Assembly: GCA_964019415.1 (NCBI GenBank)
Contig: OZ025888.1
Location: 4,102,536-4,166,535 of the forward strand
Source of the DNA: Ianthella basta
Lineage: Eukaryota; Porifera; Demospongiae; Verongiida; Ianthellidae
DNA: 64,000 nucleotides
Reading direction: 5' to 3'
In this document: one piece after another, positions 43,874 to 55,300 of the stretch
Numbering within the stretch: the stretch's first letter is position 1
How the letters are laid out: every line of letters starts with the position of its first letter
Notes under the pieces: model-generated
Told to the model about the DNA's origin: nothing
The model's database searches: none
What the model saw: the letters and a program-made list of their open reading frames with translations, nothing else
Translations under genes and position numbers: made by a program

Positions 43874-45983
43874 GTCAGATGTATGGACCACACCAGAGCA
43901 AAACAATGAATTGGTTCATTGATGATCTTCACCTGCCTGCCTCACAGAAGGACAGAACAGTTTCTGAGGTACTAGTGTATGTACGTATTCATTCGCATGT
44001 GAAATTGAAAAGTGTTTTTGTGTGTGGGGAGGACTTCATTGGGTTCATCCTTGCTCTTTGTCGTGATTTGGGACTGTATTCCGACCAAACATACTGGTCA
44101 ACATGTGTACGTAGGTATATGCATATATACGTATGTATTGGTTACAGAGGCAGGGAACTTTTCCAGCAGTGAACATGGTGTAGTTTCAGTAAAGCACGAT
44201 GTTTCAGCCACTGAGTCATGAGAAAGCCATTTGAAGTGACAAAGGCCTACATGGCTGAAGCATCCTGGTTATTGACCCTATGCTGCATTCACTACTCCAA
44301 AACGTTTCTTGTTTCTAGTTATCAGCTACATAGCAACAAGTCACTGCAATATTATAACATGGATTGGCTATTTGGCATGCATGAAGATCACAGTTTACAG
44401 TGAAGAGTTGTGTGATTTTTTGTACTGTCATACATGTGTGTGTTATACTTCTGGATACACTTCAGATTGTACATTCATGACGTCATTCCTGCTCCACCTA
44501 CTTTTCTCCTTCCAGTACCTCCGTCAACTCCTTGATGCTCATGGTTTGTACAACCTCTCACGACTGAATGAGTGGTGCAGCATTGAGGACCTCCTCCTCC
44601 TTGCCTGTGGAGGGGAGGACACAGAAGATAGTGACAATGCCTCGATCAAGCAAGACCCTCGATTCAAAGTTAGCATCTACATATACTGCATTCACCAGTC
44701 CAATAGGACTACTTTCCCTTGATATACAGTATATGGTTTGCAGTATGCTACATAAACTTCTTTTAGTAGTTGAAAGAATCAGAGCCACAGAACTTTCTGT
44801 GGCTTGCATCTGAGAATCTAATGTCTCCTTGTAAATGTTTGTTGTACACTCTACCCTGCTCAGTGTGTTCCTACAGTTGCTGTACATGTACCAGTGATTG
44901 TGTCTTCCCTTGCAGCGCCACTTCGCTGTCATCCGTTTTCCTTTTGTGTCAGAGGCTGACTGCAACAACATCGTCAGCTGCCTGGCAGAGGTACGTATAT
45001 ATGTGTGAGCATGGGTAGTATGTTTTTGCATCTTTTGGTACAAACATTCAAATTTAACAACTGTGATTGTGACATACCAATGGCAGCTGATGGTTAGCTG
45101 GGGAAAGTGTGTGATCTTGTAAGCGGTATCATAATAGCTGTGTATGTCCCGCCCCTCCCCCTGTAGGGCTACCTCACACATTGTAGCTTAGAGTGCCCTC
45201 TCTCCAAGGAGGCTGTCACTGTGATCTCCTTGGCCTCTGCTGAGCTGTTTGATTCAGTGCTGAAAGTGCTCAAGAGCTCTTCTCTCCCTGGGAGGCAGCA
45301 CTATCTCTTCTCACTGAGGCATGTGGCTGCTCATTTTCAGGTGAGCACACAGGGTAGGCACAGCTGTCTGCAGTGAGCTGTCTCATGATCAGAAGCAGAC
45401 ATGTGTTTAGAGCATGACGTATGAGCAGGCTAAGTAGCAGACACACGTGGACACACACACGCACACAGACACACATGCAGAGAGACACTTACACGTGCAC
45501 ACACATACATGCGCAACACAGTACCCCAGTGACTTCCTTATTCATTCATATATATATACCTTACACTTCATGTACAGTATTTGGACGCCAGTCTAGCTCT
45601 ATTTAACACAGGGACTGAAGTGTAGCATAGATCATGATTTGTATTGTACATCAAAAGTTGACACATGGAGTACCTTAAATTATTGTCTATTTACTATCCA
45701 GGGCTTGCTACAATGTATCCAGTCCATTCCTGGTGCCTCCTCCCTCCTTCCTTCCCTGTGGTCTCACGAGGCTGTGAGAGTGTACTGTGATGGTATGAGC
45801 CGAGAAAGGGACTACGTATGGTTCTATGATGTCCTCAGACCACTCGAATGTCAGATGGCTAAGAGCCTAGGGCTACAAGTAGAGGAGAGTGGATGTAGGG
45901 AGTTTTTGTTACTCACTTCCCTGCCTCTTGACCACCAGTCTGTAAAGGAAGCAAGGGAGCCTGGACTGACAGCAGTGCCTAGG
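43874..45983 (+). other. Dynein AAA3 end and AAA3-AAA4 linker (exons 1-5 seen)
   Basis: The first visible exon carries the Walker B motif FIDDLHLP, in dyneins FIDDLNMP, preceded by a phase-2 acceptor, so it is internal. The next encodes YLRQLLDAHGLYNLSRLNEW, equivalent to the sensor 1 region. The fourth ends SLRHVAAHFQ and the fifth starts GLLQ, the LRDxxxxFQG motif conserved in AAA3. The upstream P-loop of AAA3 would lie before 43,874 and is not found. Confidence 0.85.
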
Positions 45984-46566
45984 GTATGTGTGCATGTGTG
46001 CATTTGTGTGACTGGCGTGTGGCAGTACTCTACCATTGGTACAGTATGTCAGCACCATCCCACTTCTTCCTTTCTCCTCACCCCTGTTCCCTTCTCACTT
46101 CCCTCTCCTCTATTTATCACCTCCCCCCCTACAGGTTTCTCTCTCCTTGCTAAATGAGTGGAGTGATTTGCAGACCACTATGCAGTACTACATGAGCCAG
46201 TACCAAGAGGAGCATGGAGTACTCGACATAAACCTGTCCTCCATCGCCATCAAGCACCTTGTCAGGCTACACAGGGCGATAGTGTCATCCAGGTACAGTA
46301 ACATGCTAACATGGATTAGTGCAATTGAATATATTAAGCATTCATTGTTGAAGTCGTGCATGACACGTACTATTTGCATACAGTGTTAAACACCACAGGT
46401 ATATTTGTGTGTATATTCGTGTGTGACATTTGTAGAAGGTGTTGTTTGGCTGTTACGTACAGTATGTTCATATATACTATTCACTTGTTCTGTGGTGTTG
46501 GCCAACTTGCTACAGTATGTTTTCCCCTTCCCTAGTGCTCACCTCATTCCCTTTTCATGTTCCCTT

Positions 46567-46623
<57 letters not shown>

Positions 46624-49600
46624 AGCTGTGGTGTCATCCTGTTAGGTGCAGTGGGGTTGCAGCTGGACCAGCTGGCTCGCCTTGCACTGCACATGGCTGG
46701 CTACCGAGTGATGAGGGTGGACGTGAGCACGCAGAGTGGATTCAGAGATGCAATGCAGGCCTTGGTACGACAGGCAGGGCTGGAGAAGAAGCAAGTGGCT
46801 GCTGTGTTTTCTGTGAGTTAGAGCATTGCTTTAAAGTGTTTGTGTGTCACCACTATAATAATGACTCTCTGCCTCTAAGCTCTCTGCTACCTACATGCCA
46901 TGCAAGAATTATATGTGTTCTACAGTGTGGAGTAGCCAGCCCACTAGTATGTATGGATAGTTTTGGGGTGTGAAGATGTAGATAGATGTGTTCTACCAAA
47001 GGGTTGTCTGTGCAAATACACTTATGTATATTGCTTGATGTGGAAATCTATGTGCTTTGTGGTTTTGTTTAAGGAGTAGCTGCTTTTACACTTCCTTGTT
47101 TCTGCATTATTCCCTTAATGCATTCTTGACCTCCACTCATATGTATGATTAGGAGAAGGACTTGAAGAATGACAGAATCCTTGAGATGACCAGCACCTTC
47201 CTTGCCAGTGGTGAACTACCAATGCTCTTCTCCAATGATGAGGAAGATGGCCTGCTGCAGGTGAATGGGCATATACACAATTTTGAGTATACGTACATAC
47301 AGTAGGTCTACAATGTTAACCATTGGTGGGGATGAGTGTTAGGATGTATAATGCCCATACATGAGCGGATTTGACACAAGGGCCCACTTGTCACTATTTG
47401 TCGATTTGAGTTAGCAGTACTGGGTGGAAGCGCAGTAGATGAGCTCTTCATTGCACTTTGTTGCACTTCAATGGCTGCTCCCATTCCCGAGATACGCTCG
47501 CTCAAAGTACGAAAATATGCCCAGTGCAATTATGAGAAAACGGCACATAACCCTCCCGTTATTATATCTGTAAACATGGCGACGGCGTAACTATTCTGCC
47601 TGGTTTGAAGCGCAGGAAAGGACTACGGTTTTAAACTTGGCCAGAGTGTTGGGATGATACCACAAGTACGAAAGATGCAATAATCCGAATATACTGAAAA
47701 CATCACTCAGTTGCATATTTTTGTCCTTAGTGACACTTCATACATAACGACAAGTGGGTCCTTTTGTCAAATCTGCTCACATACACTGTATATACATATG
47801 TAATTTGATGTATGTCTTGTTACTCAGTGGTTCTGTACTGTATGCCAGCATAGGCTAATTGTATGCTACACTCTTCTTGTTATATCGGAACTTTTCACAC
47901 ATAAATACCAAAAACATTCAGTTCTGTTATTCTGTATCAGATTCTCTCTGGATTTAATTACTCCCTTCATTTTAAGCTGTTTCACCTCCCACTTCTGTAC
48001 TTGTTGCTCCTCATCACCCAGGCAATCTCTCCTGCCATTAAAAGGGACTTCCCCGGAAGGCTAGTGGAACCATCACAGTACTTTGCTCAATTCATCCAAG
48101 CCAATCTCCGAATTGTTATCTGCCTTCCCTCCTCCCACCAACTGGTCAACGAGCACTCTGTGTGAGCTAACACATATGCAGCATCCCCTGCCAGACAGTG
48201 CAAGTGAACAGTGATAGTACAAGGCCAATATCACCTACACTATACACTGCCTGTATATGTGTACCTACGTACCATCTTGAAGTGTATAGTCTCGCGTAGC
48301 CTAAACCAGTTCTCCTCTCCATTTTTATATCCTGATGTCGTCAGTCAATCCTTTCCTCCCAATAGCAATAGTAGAAATGGAGTAAAGGATCCTGGCTACG
48401 CAAGACCACTTGAAGTGTGTGTACAGTCTCAATTTCACTTCTCACTACCGCACACAATAATACTACAGTGAAACCTGTAAGCCAGTTCTAACTGACCTTT
48501 GTAGAGAAGTGGCTGCTCTACAGAGGTAGATTGCAGAGGTGTGTATTTGGGGCCAGGGAGGCTGGCTGTTTTAGAGAGGTGGCTACCGAACACAGTGACC
48601 CATCATAGACAAGTTCCACTGTATTGCTACAATAGTATCTCGCAGTGTACTATTATAATACACTCCACACATGCTGTGTATTCATTGTATCTACTTACTG
48701 TGTTGCCTGTACTTGCTACACCTGCAGAGACTTCCCATCCCTGCTGCACTCCTCACCCATTGTTGACCTGTGTGAGTGGCGACCTCATGAGCTGACCTGT
48801 TCAGCCTTGGAAGTGATTAATCAGTTTACAGGGAGCACTGGCATCACAGAAGAGCTCAAGTAGGTTTCACTGCAATGTAATCTACATATATGGCATGTGG
48901 TATATTCAACGATTGTATGTATTACAGTGTACTTCAGTTCTGTTAGGTTGTCTTGCATTACTTTGCCTGTTGGTGACGTGTACTGTGTATTGTAGATAAT
49001 GAAGTACAGCCATGGTGTTTTCTTTGTATGCCTACATGTATATCCTATACCCTTGAAGTTCTATGACCCTGTTTCCATGGGACTGTCCAATACATTAGCC
49101 CCTGTACCTATCCATGTGCCTGACTTCCACATTGTGTGCCATACCCTTACTTGTGTACACTGTTTGAGTCCTAAAAGCCTATGTATTACTTACAGTATGG
49201 TATACTCTGTTCTGGCTACCCTACAGGGTTATACTGTCTGAATGTGTCACAGCAGTGCACACACTGGTGCTCCAAGAAACAGCCCACCTCACACGAGCAG
49301 GATTTTACCCTCAGAAAGAGGGCCTGGATTCCTCATCAATCATTCCAGCCATGCAGAAGCCTGAGCCCGTGGCAACCAGCAAAGACGAGGTAGGCATTTC
49401 AGTGACCATCACTGAAGAAGAAGAAGAAGCTGAAGAAGGGTTAGACTCCTATCCATCTGACACCTTGCCCAGTGCTTCTGCACGAGCAAAGGTTGCCTCA
49501 GCAACATTCTTTCAACAGCACATGCCTTCTTTAGCTGAGGACAATGAAGCAATAAACACAGCCAAAAGTCTGATGGAGAAGTGCTACCTGTTGAACAAGA

Positions 49601-52288
49601 AGCAGGCAGAAAGTTTCTTGACTGCAGAGGATTTGCACTTGCCTTATGTTGGTCCATGCTCTATGAAAGTGTTCACAGAGTGCATCTGTAAGTTGTATGT
49701 TCAAAAGAGTCAGGATTCCTCTGTAAAGAAAAACCAACTCACCAATGCTTTGGATGCATTGGAGAAGATCAGCAAGGATGTAGAATCTTTGAAACAAGCT
49801 CTTGATGAAATTCGAGCCAACTGTAAGGAAGCTGGCAAAAAGTCAGGCTCCCTCATGGATGCATTAAGCAGGAAAACATGCGAATTAGAAGTTCTTCGGG
49901 CCAGACAAGGCCAGGAGTCTAGTGTTCTCAGTGCTATGCGCATGGTGGCAGACCAGGAGAGGGGATTAATGGAGTACGAAGATGATGAAGCACTTCTGGA
50001 ACTGCTGGTCAATGATTCAGGGAGGAGGAGTTCACGGCTGGACACCCTCCTTCAGCGCACTCGAGAGCAACTAGAAGAAGCACTTCAAGAGGAAGCAGAG
50101 CTATCTGCAGAAGTCTCCAAATTGAAGGAGGGCGTGAAGGATTTGCTGAGCAAAATTGATAGGAACACTGTGGAGCAAGTCAAAACTCTTAATAACCCCC
50201 CAGTGCTAGTGGGTGTAGCCATGGACATGATCATCAGACTGCTGCAGCCACAGACCTCAGACTCTGCCAGTCTGCTGGAGGTATCAGAAGGGTCTACTTC
50301 TCTTCTGGCCATGGCCGGAACTGCCAGTGTTACTGATGGTGTGTCTCAGGTGTCTGCCGGTAAAAGAAGTACCTCAAAGGGCAAGAGAAGTGCTCCTTCA
50401 ACTGTGTCTTCACTCCAAGGTGAGTCAACCAGCAGCAAACGCCTGAAGAAGGAGCAGTGGAGCAAGATTCAATTGGCTATCGGTGATACTCAGAGGTTTC
50501 TAGACCTCCTCCACAGTCTTTCCTGGGAGGAGGGTCTCACACAAGAAGTCATCCAAGCTGTGGAGTCTCAGCTAGCTACATCCCACAATGTTGATCCCTT
50601 ATCTGATGGTGAAGATGCTCAGCCCAAGTCCACTCCCTTGCATTCTGTCACAGGGATGGAGTTGATCACCATACGAGCAGCCAGATACACTTCTGAGGCC
50701 CTCGGTCTCCTCTGCTCCTATGTGCTTGCAGTCACAGAGCACCACTACCTATTGGAACCAGTAAAGAGAGCTAGGGAGAAGGTGAAGCGGCTGAAGCGAG
50801 AACTAGAAAACTTAGAATGCACCGAACTACCCAGCTTAGGAGAGATGCTGGCATCTGGGAGGCTGTCCCCCATGGCAGAAGAGGACACAGGGAATCCAGA
50901 GGATATCGAGCGACTGAAGGCCGAAATATTGGCCCTGCATACTCAGTTTGATGCGGCTGCACTTGAGAAGCACAAGCTGAAGCAGATGTGTGCACAATAC
51001 AGTGAGAAACTCAAAGTGGCCAACCAGCTGCTGAGCAACCTGCAGGCCAAGCAGGAGCAGTGGAGGGACCAAAGTACTCAAATCCCCACCCAGCATCAGG
51101 TGCTTGGTGAATGTGTGCTCTCCGCAGCTTTTGTAGCTTATGCTGCCGCTTTGAAGCCAGTGAAAAGGGCAAAGGTCATAGAATGGTTTATCAAGGTACT
51201 CTCGCACTTTGGACTTGAATTCAGTCCATCTTTCCAAGTCTCAGAGTACCTTGTGGGGCAGGTAAGCATTCGCTGACTATCTTGCAGTATGCTAACTGGT
51301 AGCAGCACAATGTGGTGTGAGCACTATGTGCGCTGCATGTACTGTGTGGTTAAATATGCCAACTGTACATACCATCAACCCAAAGTGAGGCAAAATCTCT
51401 CCATTTCTTTGTTTACAATTATCAACAAATTCAGAAAGGGTTGGTTCTCTAATACCAGCTTCACAACAGGGTTGAAAACCTTGCCGACGTTTCGACCAGT
51501 GACCCAGCTGCTAAAGGGTTGGCTAAAAATCTGGAGGTTGCCGGTGCTGGTCCGGTTCACTGCCATTTTTCCCTTCCCCCCTCTTTCCTTACCATGTGTA
51601 GTTTCGAACGTTGTCTTTCATTAGCGTCACCATGGTACATAGACCATCTTAATCAACATTTCCGATAAGTCACTGATTAGTCAGTGCCCGGTGTGGGAGT
51701 TTCAAAGGAGGCTCTGGATAGAGCCCACCCACATTGGTATATAAGGAGGGAATGGATCAATGGTTGTTGGCGGTGACCAGTGACCCGGCTGCTAAAGGGT
51801 CGGCTAAAGATCTGGAGGTTGCCGGTGCTGGTCCGGTTCACTGCCATTTTTCCCTACCCCCTCTTTCCTTACCATGTGTAGTTCCGAACGTTGTCTTTCA
51901 TTAGTGTCACCATGGTACATAGACCATCTTAATCATCACAACATTAACAACAATCTGATTCTGTTGTTTTGGGTTCTTAGTAGCCGAGGCTAAGTTGTTA
52001 TAGAGTGTGCCCAAGGCTAAGTTCTTGAAGAGGCGACCGAAGCTAGCCTAAAGATGTCGGGATTGTCGCAGAATGCTTCTGGTGACATCATTATGCCATG
52101 ATATAGTCGTGTCCGTTAAAGTCATTTGATCTGGCCCGTTTCCTCATGGGAAGCTTCGTTTGCCAGTTTCAGTCCTGTTCAGGAGTAGCGTGACTTTGTA
52201 TTACAGCATACATACAACCCCTGCCAACCCTACATAGACAGCACTACCATGCTGTCTGATTGTACATCCAAAGTTGCAGCTGCTGTTT

Positions 52289-52370
<82 letters not shown>

Positions 52371-55300
52371 CTACACACAAGCATGCATACATACATATGA
52401 TACACAAGCATGCAGACATACATACAAACACATTCACTCAAACACAGATACCATAAGCACACACCTAAGGATACATCACAACACTTGCATCATAGAATGT
52501 TGCTTTACCTCATTATCTGACACAGACTCAGCATCAATAAATGCACACAAAGAGTGTAATGTATGATAGCCTAATGGATGCACTGACTACTCTATAATGG
52601 TTAGTGTACTGTACATCCATAGTTACAGCTTCTGTTTTCACTAACGGATGTATATGACAACTGTCATTTGTTTGTTCACTATTGTGGATGGAGAGCTTCT
52701 TGTATTGTAGGCACAGTTGTGAAAGCGGCATTCAGTGGGATTGTTGAATGAACCATACATAGTGTCACAATTCTCAAGGTAGTTGTCTGGGCTGTATTTA
52801 TCAAATGCTATCCCCAGGAAAAGTCTGTTTCCTCTACCAGCACTTGGAGCTGGTGGAGTGCCCAATGACTCTCTCACTGTGCATGTGTCCACAACTTGCT
52901 TTGGCTCCACCAGCACTCCTCCTGTCCAGTCGTGGTCAATGTTCCAGTTGAACCATCCCTTGTAGGCCCACACCACGTTCTTGTTGTGGTAAGCTGCTAT
53001 CATCATCTCTGTTGGATGAAAATGGCTTTTATTTGGTATGTTGCACCATCCTGCCTCCATGTTGAAGCACTCCCTGTAGTGTTGGCTGAAGTAGTACATG
53101 GCTGTGGTGAGGGGGAGAACCTCCAAGTAGGAATGCTTCCACACCATGGTCCAGCCCCCTCCATCCAGACCCATGTCACAATACACCTGTAGAGTGTAGA
53201 ACACAGAGACACACTGTGTAGTGGTGTTGTGAATGGAGTGTGAGCTAATAGAAGAAATAGTACGTGGCTGGATATATTGCAGACACCATGTTTGAGGTGT
53301 GCGTTTACTCTGTCTTCGTTTGTAACTCCGTCTATGTCACGTTTAGACCTAACCCCTACTTTCAACTTGGTGCACTCTTAGGCAAGTGTGTTTCGTACCC
53401 ACCCTCATGGTCTTGTTGTCTCCAGTACATTGGTCAGTCATATTGATCCAGTAGGTCCCGCTCTGGGGTCTCCCTGAGCACTCGTTGGAGAGAACATCCC
53501 TCACCTCCTTGCAGGAGGAGGCAGGTACACTGTTAGTCTTGCCAATAGAGGGAGTCAACCTGCATACAGACAGACAGACAAACAGATGGACACAGTGAAC
53601 AAATCAAGTACTCATGACATGATGAGATGTGTTGGTGTTGTGTTGGTGTGTGGTGTGTAGTGTGTAGTGATGGGAGGGTCTGACTCACTCGTAAGGGATC
53701 CACTTGTTGTTCTGGCAGACCCAAATGGAGTCAACCTGTGCCCCTCCCCCTGCCTTCCACATTTCCCCAGCATTGCTGGATGTGCAGGCCTTCAAAGGGA
53801 AGGACGGTACGGCCCTTCTCTGTAGAAAGGGAGAGTGTTGTGGTGTGGGTATTGTAAGGTCTTACATTTAAGGCATCAGTGGTCATAGAGTCACTCACAT
53901 GTACACTCCTCACCTGTCTGTCACTAGTAGCAGTGATGGCAGTGTTCAGAGATTTAGCACTGGCAGAAACAGCCAGAACCAACAGGAAGAAAGTTTTCTT
54001 CCTCCCAAATATGAATTGTTCCATTTCTTTCTGCTTCACTCTGATCCCAGTAATTGTACTGTGCAGAACTAGCTGCCTTTTATAGAGCACCCTGTGTACT
54101 CCATCACACTCCAGACTTCCTGTTGTTTGTGAAAGGAATGTTGCTAACATTGAAATTCAACTTCATAGCTTCTGCAGTACAGCCACTTAAAATCTTTGAT
54201 CAGTTCACGGCCCATCTTCACACCAACTGAACAAAATCACCCAAAGAGGCTTGATTTGAGTATTGTCAGCCTTTCCCATATGCTTACTGTACAGTAAGTA
54301 GCAGGCCTTGACCTAGCCACCCTATTGATAGCATACTCCTGTAAGTTTTATACATATTGCAGTCTACGTACGTATCTGATGAACACCCCACTAGTGGAAC
54401 ATGGGATCTGCTAGGACCATTAACTGACAGGACGCGCAGCATGCCAAGTCAGGAGTTCAATATAGCAGGCAGAGAGAGATGTGCAGCAACAGAATTTGAT
54501 CATTCATTGACCTTCATCTCCTGAGAGAGAGGGGTCCTTATTTCATAGTTCATTTTGAACATGTCTCTATGTACCTAGGACAGTAGGCACTGCCCTCATA
54601 AAGATGGTCCATGTACTATGGTGACATGAATGAAAGACAACATTGTGAGCTACACGTGGTAGGAGAGGGTGAAGAGGAATATGGCAGTGAACCCGACTGA
54701 GGCCAGTGACCTTCCAGATCTATAGCCGACCCTTTAACAGCTGAACCACTGGTCACTGCCGACAGCATTAATCCGGCCATACTTAATGGCTGTCGGCAGT
54801 GACCAGTGGTTCTGTTGCTAAAGGGTCGGCTATAGAACTGGAGACGATCTTTGATTTACATTGTGGTCAGTCACACTCTATGAATTCTATTGCTTGAAGT
54901 TTCTTGGCAGTGTCATCTCATTGTTTGTCAGTCACAGGGAGGTACGAACTTCTCATTATGTTTGCTTCCCTCCCTCTTCCATGCTCCCCCAGGCACTTGT
55001 TGGGTCAATATAGCTAGTCAGACTAGCGTCCACTGGTCATGCTCGTTATTTGATAGTGTAATAACATATTTTCTGGAATAAAAGTGTAGTCTTTTGTATA
55101 TATGTAAGTATATAAAGCATTCCCAGAAACACATGTGTACGCACTAATTACAGTAGCAAAGTTCAGTATTACACGAGTGTTTCTGCAATGTGCAAACACT
55201 TTCTGTGGATGTTTTGCACTTTCTGCAGAAGGCGCAGTAGAGCAAACAATATAATTACTCCGTACTACTAATAATTCCAAGAGGTGACCTTAAATTCCCT

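Larger units (their letters stand above)
46135..48859 (+). other. Dynein AAA4 with degenerate P-loop (exons 6-10 seen)
   Basis: Where active dyneins have GVGGSGKQSL, this protein has GAVGLQLDQL, so the P-loop lysine and serine/threonine are gone and nucleotide binding at AAA4 is unlikely. The following exon, LASGELPMLFSNDEEDGLLQ, matches the AAA4 motif SGEVPxLFxxDE. The exon at 48022 encodes LRIVICLPSS and that at 48728 RDFPSLLHSSPIVDLCEWRP, equivalent to the FPSLVxxCTIDWF stretch. Confidence 0.85.
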
